Positions 42,315 to 52,400 of a stretch of DNA of 64,000 nt are shown in pieces. A program made the translations under genes and the position numbers. The notes beneath the pieces are model-generated. The model worked only from the letters and a program-made list of their open reading frames with translations, did not search any database and was not told the origin of the DNA. Source of the stretch: Bacteroidota bacterium (GTDB taxonomy: Bacteria > Bacteroidota > Bacteroidia > Cytophagales > Cyclobacteriaceae); assembly GCA_016178785.1 (NCBI GenBank), contig JACOSO010000026.1, positions 81,648 through 145,647 of the forward strand, given 5' to 3'. How positions within the stretch are numbered: position 1 is the stretch's first letter; each line of letters opens with the position of its first letter.

Positions 42315-44108
42315 ATGAAGGGAATGGATCACATTCGCAATTTTTGCATAATTGCCCACATCGACCACGGCAAAAGTACTCTGGCTGACCGCCTTTTGGA
42401 GTTTACTGGTACGCTCAATCAACGCCAAATGCAGGCGCAAGTGCTTGATAACATGGACTTGGAGCGCGAAAAAGGGATCACGATCAAGGCGCACGCCATC
42501 CAGATGAACTACAAATTCGAAGGGAAGGACTACACTTTGAACCTGATCGATACACCCGGACACGTTGATTTTTCCTACGAGGTGAGCCGTGCAATTGCGG
42601 CTTGCGAAGGGGCTCTATTAATTGTAGATGCTGCACAAGGTATCCAGGCGCAGACCATATCAAATTTATACCTCGCACTTGAGCATGATTTAACAATCAT
42701 TCCTGTTTTAAATAAAATTGATTTGCCTGCGGCAATGCCCGAAGAAGTTACAGACCAAATCGTTGATCTAATCGGTTGTAATCGTACAGATGTAATTCAA
42801 GCAAGCGCGAAAGAAGGCATTGGGATTGAAGAAATTTTGAAAGCAACGGTTCAAAGAATTCCAGCGCCCAAGGGAGATCCGAAGGCGCCATTGCAGGCAA
42901 TGATTTTTGATTCAGTATTCAATTCATTCCGAGGAATCGAAGTGTACTATCGCGTGTTCAACGGCACGATGCGCAAAAATGACCTGATCAAATTTGTGAA
43001 TGCTGATAAACAATATGGTGCAGATGAAATTGGTGTTTTGAAATTGGACAAGCTTCCGCAAAATGAAATCAGTGCCGGTAATGTTGGTTACTTGATTTCC
43101 GGAATTAAAGTAGCCAAGGAGGTTAAGGTTGGTGATACGATCACGTTAGTTAGTAATCCCGGAGAAGCGATTAGAGGTTTTGAAGATGTGAAGCCGATGG
43201 TATTTGCCGGAATCTATCCGGTGGAAACCTCAGAGTTTGAAGAACTCCGTGCTTCCATGGAAAAACTTCAATTGAACGATGCTTCCTTAGTTTGGGAACC
43301 TGAAACATCTGCCGCTCTTGGCTTTGGATTCCGTTGCGGGTTCTTAGGCATGCTGCACATGGAGATCATTCAGGAGAGATTGGAGCGTGAGTTCAACATG
43401 ACGGTCATTACAACTGTTCCGTCAGTTCAATTTAAGGCAACTCTCACCAATGGGAAATCAGTTTTCATCAATGCACCGTCAGAGATGCCTGATCCTACTA
43501 TGATCAATTTCATCGAAGAGCCCTTTATACGTGCGCAGATAATCTCCAAATCAGAATTCATTGGGCCAATCATTGGCTTATGCATGGATAGAAGAGGATT
43601 AATCAAAAATCAGGTTTACCTCACCTCTGATCGTGTAGAGCTTACTTTCGAAATGCCGTTGGCTGAAATTGTATTCGACTTCTTCGATAAACTCAAAACC
43701 ATTTCTAAAGGCTATGCTTCACTCGATTACCACCTCATGGATATGCGCGAAAGCGACATGGTGAAACTCGATGTGCAGTTGAACGGAGAAAAAATTGATG
43801 CATTGTCAGCAATCGTTCATCGTAACAAAGCGCATGAGTGGGGGCGAAAATTATGTGAGAAATTGAAAGAGTTAATTCCTCGCCACATGTTTGAAGTTGC
43901 CATACAGGCAGCGATCGGACAAAAGATTGTAGCTCGCGAAACATTGAGCGCCATTCGGAAAAACGTATTGGCAAAATGTTATGGCGGTGATATTTCGCGT
44001 AAACGCAAGCTGCTAGAGAAACAAAAGAAAGGAAAGAAGCGGATGCGCCAGGTGGGTAGCGTGGAGATTCCACAAGAAGCATTTATGGCCGTTTTGAAAA
44101 TTGAATAA
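42315..44108 (+). CDS. lepA: Elongation factor 4 (LepA)
   Basis: A 597-residue translational GTPase (usual length about 595-600). G1 [10 protein letters not shown]2 region [10 protein letters not shown]3 DTPGH, G4 NKIDLP and G5 SAKEGIG are all present. The C-terminal LepA-specific domain includes [21 protein letters not shown]. LepA acts on ribosomes in initiation and back-translocation. Two Met codons ([10 protein letters not shown]) compete as start; the first is used here, but the second at 42324 is equally plausible. A TACCTTTG promoter lies just upstream. Confidence 0.97.
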   Translation: MKGMDHIRNFCIIAHIDHGKSTLADRLLEFTGTLNQRQMQAQVLDNMDLEREKGITIKAHAIQMNYKFEGKDYTLNLIDTPGHVDFSYEVSRAIAACEGALLIVDAAQGIQAQTISNLYLALEHDLTIIPVLNKIDLPAAMPEEVTDQIVDLIGCNRTDVIQASAKEGIGIEEILKATVQRIPAPKGDPKAPLQAMIFDSVFNSFRGIEVYYRVFNGTMRKNDLIKFVNADKQYGADEIGVLKLDKLPQNEISAGNVGYLISGIKVAKEVKVGDTITLVSNPGEAIRGFEDVKPMVFAGIYPVETSEFEELRASMEKLQLNDASLVWEPETSAALGFGFRCGFLGMLHMEIIQERLEREFNMTVITTVPSVQFKATLTNGKSVFINAPSEMPDPTMINFIEEPFIRAQIISKSEFIGPIIGLCMDRRGLIKNQVYLTSDRVELTFEMPLAEIVFDFFDKLKTISKGYASLDYHLMDMRESDMVKLDVQLNGEKIDALSAIVHRNKAHEWGRKLCEKLKELIPRHMFEVAIQAAIGQKIVARETLSAIRKNVLAKCYGGDISRKRKLLEKQKKGKKRMRQVGSVEIPQEAFMAVLKIE

Positions 44109-44115
44109 TTTAAAA

Positions 44116-44212
44116 GTACGAGGTACGATTTGAGAAGTACGATTTTAAAAATTAAAAGAATTGGGAAGAGATTTTTATAAAGAATTCCGCAATGATAAAT
44201 CGTACTTCGTAC
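44116..44212. repeat. Inverted repeat between lepA and folD
   Basis: GTACGAGGTACGATTT (44116-44131) and AAATCGTACTTCGTAC (44197-44212) are inverted with one mismatch, with a 65-base interval that holds another partial copy (AGTACGATTTT). It lies just after lepA and could be a folded mRNA element or a miniature repeat. Confidence 0.6.
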
Positions 44213-44234
44213 CTCAAAAATCGTAAATTTTAAA

Positions 44235-45122
44235 ATGACTGATACAACAACATACACACTCATCGATGGTCGAAAAATCTCAAACGACATCAAGGCAGAG
44301 ATTGTGCAAAAAGTGGCCGAGCGAAAGAGCTTGAATAAAAAAATCCCGCATCTCGCTATCATATTAGTGGGCGATGATGGAGCAAGCCAGACGTATGTTG
44401 ATTTCAAAGTAAAAGCCTGCAAGGAAGTTGGTTTTCATTATACCATGATGCGTTTTGCTGATACCATCAGCGAAGACAAACTGATGAAGCACATCGACCA
44501 GGTAAATCGCGATGAAGATGTAGATGGCTTCATCGTTCAGTTGCCTTTGCCCGCTAATATCAGCGTAGAGCGTATCACTGAAAAAATTCGCCCTGACAAA
44601 GACGTGGACGGGTTCACGAATAGAAACTTTGGAAGCATCGTTTCTAAAAATCCCCTGTTGCTTCCTGCTACTCCTTTTGGCGTGATGGAATTATTGAAAC
44701 GATACAACATCCCCACGGAAGGAAAAAATTGTGTAGTGGTTGGTGCCAGCCGACTGGTAGGTGCACCGCTTAGCATGATGTTAGTGGAAGAAGGAAAAGC
44801 GACTGTTACCATTTGCCACAAGTACACTCAGGACATTAAGATGTACACCCTGAATGCGGACATTTTAGTGGCAGCTGTAGGCAAACCTGGATTGATCACT
44901 GCAGACATGGTGAAGGAGGGCGCAGTTGTAATCGATGTGGGTACCACTCGCGTGGAAGGTCCGCAATATAAAAACGGCTATACCCTAAAGGGCGATGTTG
45001 AATTCAAAGAAGTTGCCCCAAAGACATCGTTCATTACTCCCGTACCCGGTGGTGTTGGGCCAATGACAATCGCTTCGCTTCTGCTCAATACACTTAGGGC
45101 TACAGAACTGCGAAATCCTTAG
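44235..45122 (+). CDS. folD: Methylenetetrahydrofolate dehydrogenase/cyclohydrolase
   Basis: A 295-residue bifunctional FolD, with the expected length. Conserved signatures are VGDDGASQTYVDFKVKACKEVGF (active-site Tyr and Lys), VDGFIVQLPLP, PDKDVDGFTNRN, PATPFGVMELLKRY, VVGASRLVGAPLSMML (dinucleotide loop) and TPVPGGVGPMTIASLL. It interconverts methylene-, methenyl- and formyl-tetrahydrofolate. It lies in a run with queE, pabB and pabC, which all touch folate or pterin-related metabolism, but the intergenic repeats suggest separate messages. Confidence 0.97.
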   Translation: MTDTTTYTLIDGRKISNDIKAEIVQKVAERKSLNKKIPHLAIILVGDDGASQTYVDFKVKACKEVGFHYTMMRFADTISEDKLMKHIDQVNRDEDVDGFIVQLPLPANISVERITEKIRPDKDVDGFTNRNFGSIVSKNPLLLPATPFGVMELLKRYNIPTEGKNCVVVGASRLVGAPLSMMLVEEGKATVTICHKYTQDIKMYTLNADILVAAVGKPGLITADMVKEGAVVIDVGTTRVEGPQYKNGYTLKGDVEFKEVAPKTSFITPVPGGVGPMTIASLLLNTLRATELRNP

Positions 45123-45186
45123 GTTAGTTGATAGTTGTTCGTTGTTAGTAATTGGATCCGCGAACAACTAAGAACCAACAACTAAC
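45123..45186. repeat. Inverted repeat between folD and queE
   Basis: TAGTTGTTCG (45132-45141) pairs with CGAACAACTA (45161-45170), and GTTAGTTG (45123-45130) pairs with CAACTAAC (45179-45186). The two stems with an internal bulge form a long imperfect hairpin that fills the gap. No T-run follows. Confidence 0.6.
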
Positions 45187-45197
45187 AACCATTAAAA

Positions 45198-45821
45198 ATG
45201 AATATTAACTCATCAACATCCATAAGTACATTACCTCTAATGGAATCCTTCTACACCATTCAAGGTGAAGGATTTTATCAGGGACACGCTGCTTATTTTA
45301 TCCGTCTCGCAGGGTGTGATGTGGGGTGCGTGTGGTGCGATGTAAAAGAGTCTTGGGATGCCAGCGCTCATCCGGTTGTTGGTATAAACGAAATTGTTCG
45401 AAGTGCGAAATCTTCGGGAACTGAAATTGCAGTGATCACAGGTGGTGAACCTGCCATGTATAATTTGGATTTACTAACAACTGAATTGCGAAGCGCAGGA
45501 TTGAAAACAAATATCGAAACTTCAGGAGCATATCCGCTCACAGGAGGCTGGGATTGGGTTTGTCTCTCACCAAAAAAATTCAAAGCTCCTCATCCATCCG
45601 TATTTGAAAAAGCGGATGAATTGAAAATCATCGTGTACAACAAAAGCGATTTTGATTGGGCAGAAGAGCACGCTGCAAAAGTGAAAGATGCTTGCCAGTT
45701 ATTTTTGCAGCCTGAGTGGTCGCGCGAAAAAGAAATGCTACCACTTATTATTGATTACGTGAAGAAGAATCCCAAATGGAAGGTCTCTTTACAGATTCAC
45801 AAATACATGAACATTCCTTAA
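45198..45821 (+). CDS. queE: 7-carboxy-7-deazaguanine synthase (QueE)
   Basis: A 207-residue radical SAM enzyme of queuosine/7-deazaguanine synthesis. C40, C44 and C47 (RLAGCDVGCVWCDVKESWD) form the cluster-binding C-x3-C-x2-C motif, and VITGGEPAMY is the SAM-binding GGE segment. SFYTIQGEGFYQG at the start and LQPEWSREKEM near the end are family features. It makes CDG from 6-carboxytetrahydropterin. queC, queD and queF are not in the window. Confidence 0.95.
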   Translation: MNINSSTSISTLPLMESFYTIQGEGFYQGHAAYFIRLAGCDVGCVWCDVKESWDASAHPVVGINEIVRSAKSSGTEIAVITGGEPAMYNLDLLTTELRSAGLKTNIETSGAYPLTGGWDWVCLSPKKFKAPHPSVFEKADELKIIVYNKSDFDWAEEHAAKVKDACQLFLQPEWSREKEMLPLIIDYVKKNPKWKVSLQIHKYMNIP

Positions 45822-45828
45822 TAATTAA

Positions 45829-45883
45829 ACCGCAAAGACGCGGAGGCGCAAAGAAAACCTTAGCGACTTGGCGCCTTAGCGGT
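45829..45883. repeat. Imperfect palindrome between queE and pabB
   Basis: Two 25-base arms (45829-45853 and 45859-45883), 19 of 25 positions complementary, around a 5-base loop. The motif (ACCGC..AAG.CGC..AG.CGC.AAG) resembles a dispersed 'gcaaagacgcggaggcgcaaag' repeat seen in many bacteria. It fills the gap. Confidence 0.7.
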
Positions 45884-45895
45884 GAAAAACATTAT

Positions 45896-46861
45896 ATGAA
45901 TCTCACCGAATTCGAATCAAAATTAAATCAACTGGGACTCAAGCGTGTCCCTTTTTTCTTTTTAATCGATTTCGAGATGGAAAACCCAATGGCCTGGGAA
46001 ATGCGTGAAGTGCCTAAGGAAATTTTGTTTTCAGTTAGTGGATTTACAAACACAAAGGCTGAAGTCAAGAAACAGAAAGTTCAATTGAAGAAATACCCGA
46101 TCTCATACCATGAGTACAAATCAAAATTCGACATCGTTGAAAATCGTATTTCTTTTGGTGATTCATACTTGACGAACCTTACCATCAAAACAAAAATTGA
46201 AATTGACCATTCATTGGAAGAATTGTTTTTTCAAACATCAGCCAAATACAAAGTACTCTGGAAAAATAAGTTTCTTGTTTTTTCTCCCGAAACATTCATC
46301 CGAATGGAAAGTGGAAAAATTTTCTCTTTCCCGATGAAGGGAACAATCGATGCTTCAATACCTGATGCAGAGAAGTTAATTTTGAAAGACCAAAAGGAAT
46401 TATCGGAACACATTACGATTGTAGATTTAATCCGAAACGATTTGAGTCGGGTTGCCTCAGATGTGAGTGTGAAACGGTTTCGCTACATCGAGAAGATCAG
46501 GACAAACCAAAAAGATTTGCTACAAGTGAGCTCCGAAATTCGAGGTAAGCTACCGGATGACTTTCATTCAATCATTGGCTCTATTGTAATCTCTATGCTT
46601 CCTGCCGGATCAGTGAGTGGAGCACCAAAAAATAAGACGTTACAAATCATTCGCGAAGCTGAAAAAGAAAAACGCAGTTATTATACCGGGGTTGTTGGCT
46701 ACTATGATGGAAACAATTTGGACAGCGGTGTGATGATTCGTTTTATTGAACAAGACAAAGACCAATTTTACTATCGAAGTGGAGGCGGAATCACTTCACA
46801 AAGCAAAGCAGAAAGCGAATACCAGGAAACGATCGACAAAATTTATGTACCGGTTTATTGA
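45896..46861 (+). CDS. pabB: Aminodeoxychorismate synthase component I (short PabB)
   Basis: A 321-residue chorismate-binding enzyme, read from ATG 45896; an upstream start at 45776 would translate the palindrome. The family core is present: FGDSYLTNLTIKT, SPETFIRMESGKIFSFPMKGTID, KELSEHITIVDLIRNDLSRVA, LPAGSVSGAPKNKTLQII and GVVGYYDGNN. It lacks most of the N-terminal domain of E. coli PabB (about 450 residues). It makes aminodeoxychorismate for folate synthesis. pabC overlaps its end by 17 bases. The amidotransferase subunit (PabA) is not nearby. Confidence 0.9.
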   Translation: MNLTEFESKLNQLGLKRVPFFFLIDFEMENPMAWEMREVPKEILFSVSGFTNTKAEVKKQKVQLKKYPISYHEYKSKFDIVENRISFGDSYLTNLTIKTKIEIDHSLEELFFQTSAKYKVLWKNKFLVFSPETFIRMESGKIFSFPMKGTIDASIPDAEKLILKDQKELSEHITIVDLIRNDLSRVASDVSVKRFRYIEKIRTNQKDLLQVSSEIRGKLPDDFHSIIGSIVISMLPAGSVSGAPKNKTLQIIREAEKEKRSYYTGVVGYYDGNNLDSGVMIRFIEQDKDQFYYRSGGGITSQSKAESEYQETIDKIYVPVY

Positions 46862-47441
46862 ATCAATCAGACTGGAGGATGGAAAATTGGGTAATCTCAA
46901 TTATCATCAGATGCGGGTGGATCGGGCCATGAATGAATTCTATAAAGAGTCTCCTAAAATTGATCTAAAATACCTTTTATCATCGTGCCCATTTCCTTCC
47001 ATTGGCCTGCATAAAGTAAGATTGGTTTATGACCGTGAAGTGCAATCTGTTCAGATCAGTCAGTATTCATCTCGCGAAATAATAAAATTGAAGTTGGTTC
47101 AACAGGATTCCATTTCTTACTTGCATAAGTTCGAAGATCGGGCTGAATTGGATAAACTATTTACTCAACAAGAAGATTGTGACGACATCATTATTGTAAA
47201 AAACAATAACATCACCGATGCTTCGTTTGCTAATTTGGTCTTTAAGAAAGAGGGCACGTGGTTTACCCCATCAACTTATTTATTGAATGGAACCATGCGA
47301 CAGCAATTGCTCGATCAAAAAATAATTTTCGAGGAAGAAATCCTGGTTACAGATTTGAGCAAATTCGAAAAAGTAAAACTCATTAACTCAATGTTGCTTT
47401 TTAATGCGCCTGAAATTGATGTGTCGCAAATTGTTGAGTAG
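46845..47441 (+). CDS. pabC: Aminotransferase class IV (aminodeoxychorismate lyase-like)
   Basis: A 198-residue protein read from ATG 46845, which overlaps the pabB stop by 17 bases and gives the typical opening YRFIESIRLEDGKLGNLNYHQMRVDRA. ISYLHKFEDRAELDKLF carries the probable PLP lysine, and IIIVKNNNITDASFANLVFKKEGTWFTPS...LLNGTMR is the conserved class IV core. It is shorter than the ~270-residue enzymes. Given the overlap with pabB it most likely makes 4-aminobenzoate from aminodeoxychorismate. Confidence 0.85.
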   Translation: MYRFIESIRLEDGKLGNLNYHQMRVDRAMNEFYKESPKIDLKYLLSSCPFPSIGLHKVRLVYDREVQSVQISQYSSREIIKLKLVQQDSISYLHKFEDRAELDKLFTQQEDCDDIIIVKNNNITDASFANLVFKKEGTWFTPSTYLLNGTMRQQLLDQKIIFEEEILVTDLSKFEKVKLINSMLLFNAPEIDVSQIVE

Positions 47442-47449
47442 CTTTGAAG

Positions 47450-49342
47450 ATGCACTTATCAAAATTTTTCCTATTCTGCCTTTTCTTATTTGTTGAAGGC
47501 GCAGCAACCGCTCAAACCCTGAGCACGAAAAATCAAAAGGCCATTGACATGTATAACGAAGCCGATAACTTTCGGGTACGTGGCCAATTTGATCAAGCCA
47601 TTAAATTACTGAAGCTCGCAATAGAAAAAGACAAAAAATTTGAAGAAGCATACTATCGCTTAGGCATCACCTACCGAAGTTCAGGAGACAGAAATTCTGC
47701 AAGCGAATATCTTGAACGGGGATTGATACTTACGAGTTATCCGATCAAACAAAAAACCTACTTTGGGTCCTTAGCAGATAACTACCTGAGGAGTGGTCAA
47801 TATGAAAAAGCTAAAGTCAATCTGGAGAAATTTTTAGCTATAGAAAAAACAGATAAAGCAAAGATTGATCAAGTCACCGTCTGGAAATCTCAGGCTGAGT
47901 TCGGATTGGTGCATCAAAATGAAAACCTGGGCTATCAGATCAAACCGTTGAGCGATACGGTCAATAAATATCCGATGCAATATTTCCCTGCCATCACTGC
48001 CGATGGGCAGGACTTAATTTTTACGGTGCGCTACGGCCGGGCACATGATGACAATGAAGATATTTTTGTGTCCAGAAAAGATAATGGAAAATGGCTGGCA
48101 CCGGTTTCACTTTCCAATAGCATTAACACCGAATATCGCGAAGGGGCGTGCAGTATTTCTGCCGATGGTCGTCACTTGATTTTCACTATTTGCGGACCGC
48201 GCGGCTGTGATTTGTACGAAACCAAAAAAGAAGGAGAAGTGTGGAGAAGGCCGATTAGCCTGGGGCCTAACGTAAACAGCAATGGATGGGAAGCACAACC
48301 CTCGCTCTCGGCCGATGGCAACGAACTTTATTTTGTTAGCGACCGCAAAGGCGGAGTAGGTGGCTACGATATCTGGTATTCAAAAAAAGATTCACTCGGC
48401 CGCTGGACGAGAGCCGTGAATGCAGGTAAACCGATCAACACCAAGTTCGATGAGATCGCACCCTACGTTCATGTAAACAATCGCAATTTGTATTTCGCTT
48501 CCAACGGGCTTCCGGGTTTTGGAGGGTTTGACATTTACGTTTCAGAGAAAAATCAGCAATGGCAAGAACCAAAAAATATGGGCGCGCCTTTAAATGATTT
48601 CGAAGATCAATACTCATTTGTAGTGACAAGCGATGGAGCGAACGCTTTTTATTCGCGTGAAGAAGGCAGAATGAAAAGTAAAATCTACCGGACAAATATT
48701 CCAAAAGAATTGCAAATACGCAGTCGTGGAAATGTAGTAAGTGGGGTGGTCAGTGATAGTCAAACCAAAAAACCACTGCAAGCAGAGGTAGAATTATTTG
48801 ATTTGAAAACAAATGAGCGAATTTCAGTTCTTGTTTCCGATTCGGTGAATGGTCGTTATCTAATTGTCGTGCCGGGAAAATCGGAATACGGGCTTCATGT
48901 GTCTGAGCCTGGTTATTTGTTTTATAGTTTGCATTTTAATTATGAAGAGAAAGATCAGGATCAACCGCTTGTGATTGATATTGGATTGCAACAAATCAAA
49001 AAAAATGCAGTGGCGGTCTTGAACAATATCTTTTTTGAATTCAACAAATTTGAGATCAATTCCAAATCATTTACTGAGTTGGATGAAGTGGTGAAGTTTT
49101 TAAAAGATAATCCGACAATTAGAGTCGAGATCAGCGGCCACACCGATAATGTTGGTGACGAAAATTATAATTTGCGCCTGTCGCAAAAACGAGCGCAATC
49201 TGTAGTAGATTATTTTTATCTAAAGGGAATTGCGCCCGCAAGACTCATACAAATTGGTTTCGGCTCGAAGAAACCGATCAAATCGAATGACACCGAAGAA
49301 AATCGGCAGGCCAACAGGAGGATCGAGTTTAAAGTTCAGTAG
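47450..49342 (+). CDS. PorE-like protein: TPR, PD40 propeller, CRD, OmpA
   Basis: A 630-residue protein read from ATG 47450 (an in-frame TTG lies 6 bases earlier). The signal peptide FLFCLFLFVEGAATAQ is followed by TPR units (about 28-130, AIDMYNEADNFRVRGQFDQAIKLLKLA...), a PD40/beta-propeller (about 175-410) with repeated SADGRHLIF and SADGNELYFVSDRKGGVGGYDIWY units, and a carboxypeptidase-regulatory-like domain (about 425-500). An OmpA peptidoglycan-binding domain closes the protein (about 520-630), including GHTDNVGDENYNLRLSQKRAQSVVDY. This domain order matches PorE of T9SS. It begins 8 bases after pabC. It probably ties the export machine to peptidoglycan. Confidence 0.85.
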   Translation: MHLSKFFLFCLFLFVEGAATAQTLSTKNQKAIDMYNEADNFRVRGQFDQAIKLLKLAIEKDKKFEEAYYRLGITYRSSGDRNSASEYLERGLILTSYPIKQKTYFGSLADNYLRSGQYEKAKVNLEKFLAIEKTDKAKIDQVTVWKSQAEFGLVHQNENLGYQIKPLSDTVNKYPMQYFPAITADGQDLIFTVRYGRAHDDNEDIFVSRKDNGKWLAPVSLSNSINTEYREGACSISADGRHLIFTICGPRGCDLYETKKEGEVWRRPISLGPNVNSNGWEAQPSLSADGNELYFVSDRKGGVGGYDIWYSKKDSLGRWTRAVNAGKPINTKFDEIAPYVHVNNRNLYFASNGLPGFGGFDIYVSEKNQQWQEPKNMGAPLNDFEDQYSFVVTSDGANAFYSREEGRMKSKIYRTNIPKELQIRSRGNVVSGVVSDSQTKKPLQAEVELFDLKTNERISVLVSDSVNGRYLIVVPGKSEYGLHVSEPGYLFYSLHFNYEEKDQDQPLVIDIGLQQIKKNAVAVLNNIFFEFNKFEINSKSFTELDEVVKFLKDNPTIRVEISGHTDNVGDENYNLRLSQKRAQSVVDYFYLKGIAPARLIQIGFGSKKPIKSNDTEENRQANRRIEFKVQ

Positions 49343-49497
49343 CTAAAAAAGAAATTTTGCTAAAAAAAACATCCCATAAATAGGGTTAAAGTTTATCCAT
49401 TTTACTCCATTTAGTAAGAAAAAACTTTAGTACTGAATTGTTATTTTATAATTTGGCGGGTTATTAATTCAATCATTTTTAACTAAACTAAAAAAGT

Positions 49498-52400
49498 ATG
49501 CGTAAAATTTTACGATTGAAAATTGTTGCCGCGCTATTGCTTTTCACAAGCATAGCCTGGGCGCAAACGCGAACGGTCTCCGGTAAGGTGACATCGAAAG
49601 AAGATGGATCAACTATTCCCGGAGTGAATGTAGTGGTGAAGGGTACTTCGAATGGAACAACTACTGACGCTGATGGGAAATACAGTCTTTCCGTTCCAGA
49701 TGCGGGTGGAATTCTAGTGTTCTCATTCATTGGTTTAGCCTCGCAAGAGTTGGAAATTGGACAGCAAACCATTATAGATGCGTCTATGGCTTCTGACGCA
49801 ACACAACTTTCTGAAGTGGTTGTGGTTGGTTATGGTACCCAAAGCAAACATGACTTGAGTGGAACTATTGCTACTGTTGATGGTAGTAAAATTAAGGGCA
49901 CACCTGTTCAAAGTTTCGATCAGGCTTTAGCGGGTCGAGCACCAGGTGTAAACGCGACTTCGCCCAACGGAGTAATTGGCAATCCACCAGTAATTCGCAT
50001 TAGAGGCGTAAACTCTATTAACCTAAGCTCGTTTCCGTTGGTAGTTGTCGATGGTGTCCCTACTTATACAGGAAATAACTCATTCAACTCAGCAGGTTAC
50101 AACCCACTGGCCAATATTAATCCTTCAGACATTCAATCAATTGATATTTTGAAAGATGCATCGGCAACTGCAATTTATGGCTCAAGAGCTGCTGCAGGTG
50201 TGATTTTGGTCACTACAAAGCGCGGAGCAAGTGGAAAGGCAAAAATAACATATGATGCTTGGGCTGGTTGGACCTCTCCTTTTAGACTGTTCAAATTGTT
50301 AGATGCTCAGCAGTATATGGACATTAAGAATGAGGCCTTGACTAATGCCGGTCAGCCTCAGGGCTTTTTTCCCACGAACGATGCGAATGGGAATATGATC
50401 AACACGGACTGGTATAAGTATGTGTATCGCACCGGCTTTGCACACTCAAACGCGTTGGGTATTTCTGGTGGAAACGAATCCACAACCTATTATGCTTCGC
50501 TTAACTACACAGGTCAGGATGGAATGCTCAAAAATAACAATTTTGACAGGGTACAATTAAGGTTGAACTTGGATCAAAAAGTGTTCAAGAATTTTTCAGT
50601 CGGAACTAATTTTTCGTTCTCAAATAGTAATACCGCATCCCCTAATACGGGTTCGCTATCTGGCCAGGCTTTTAACACCGCTGGATTGGGCAGATTGCCA
50701 TTGGTGACTGCGCCTAATGTAGGCCCATACTTAAGTGACGGGAGTTATAATGTCTCTGGCTCTTTAATTGGTACGATGAATAACCTGCAGCAATCTGGAT
50801 TTTATAACCCAGTTGTTATTCTGGACAAAGATTATTTTAAGTCAATCGGAAATCAAATACAGGCAAGCGCTTATGCAAAATGGGAGATTATAAAAGGCTT
50901 GACTGTAAAAACTCTGTACGGCATTGATCGGCTCGACATAGAAAATAGGTCTTATCAAAATCCGCTCAACGGGGATGGTTTCAGTGTAGGGGGTTCAGCT
51001 ACTAATACATATAGCACCAATCATCGCTGGAACTGGCAAAATACTGTTCAATATGATTTCAATCTTCAGCAAAGTCACAATTTCTCCGTACTTATTGGAG
51101 GAGAACAGCAATATTCGAAGTTCTACAACTGGGGAGCACAACGCACAGGTGTCGGAGATCCTTTTTTCACCGTTTTTGAAGGCAACTTTACTAATATCAC
51201 TCCAGTTAACTTAGGCAATACCGAAAATTTTCTAGTGTCATACTTTGGAAGGGTGAACTATGACTTCAATAAGAAATATTTTGCTACAGTGAATGTAAGA
51301 AGGGATGGTTACTCCGCATTCGCAAATAAGTATGGTAACTTCTACGGTGCTTCTCTTGGATATGCTATCTCGGAAGAAAGCTTTTTTAAAGACTCTCCGT
51401 TAGCCAGTACGGTGAGCTTTCTAAAACTTAAAGCGAGCTATGGTCAAGTAGGCAATAACCAGGGAATTAATGACTTTGCCTCACTACAACTGTATGGCAC
51501 AGGGCTTTATGGTGCTGACCCTACACTCACTTTTGGACAAGCAGGAAATAATAAGTTGACATGGGAGACCTCTAAAAAACTGGATGTCGGTTTGAGTTTT
51601 GGATTGCTACAAGATAGAATTCAAGGCGAAATCACTTATTATAAGAATACTGTTGACGGTCTTATTCTCGCTGTTCCTCAATCACCTTCAAAAGGAATTC
51701 CAGGAAATTCAATTCTTGCTAACATTGGTTCAATGCAAAACTCAGGAATTGAAATTTCTGTTCAGGCCACTGCTATCCAATCTGGTGATTTCACCTGGAA
51801 GATGGGGGCTAATGTGACTTCTCTAAAAAATGAAGTTACTGCTTTGGATAATCCCAACTCGATCATACGCACTTCAACTTCAGGTCTGGAAACTTCTAAT
51901 ATTACCAAAGTTGGTCAGTCGATTGGTAGTCTCAACGTAGTTCAAACAGTGGGTGTGGATCAAACCAACGGAAGGAGAATTTTCCTCAAAGCAGATGGCA
52001 CTCAAGTTGAGTATGATCACTCAGCACCTTCTGCATCACGTTGGACAAACGTTTCCGATGGCTCTGTCACTACAGCGCCCAATACTACTGTCGATGGTAA
52101 AATTTATGGACCCACTTTACCAAAATACTATGGTGGTTTTGACAACACTTTCTCTTACAAGAATTTTGACTTAGGAGTCTTTATTCAATTCCAAGGTGGT
52201 AACTACATTTACAATGGAACTCAAGCAGGCTTGAGGGATATGCGTTTTTGGAATAATAGCACTGATGTATTGAACCGCTGGACTCCTTCTAATACAACAG
52301 GCACAATTCCAAGAGTAGTTTGGACGGATAACGTATCAAATGGGTCATCATTCCCTATATCTGAAAATATTCAAAAAGGAGATTTTGCCCGTTTGAGAAA

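Noticed and set aside
43979..44422. 147-codon minus-strand frame over the lepA/folD junction
   Set aside because: Antisense to two certain genes and to the inverted repeat; no motifs.
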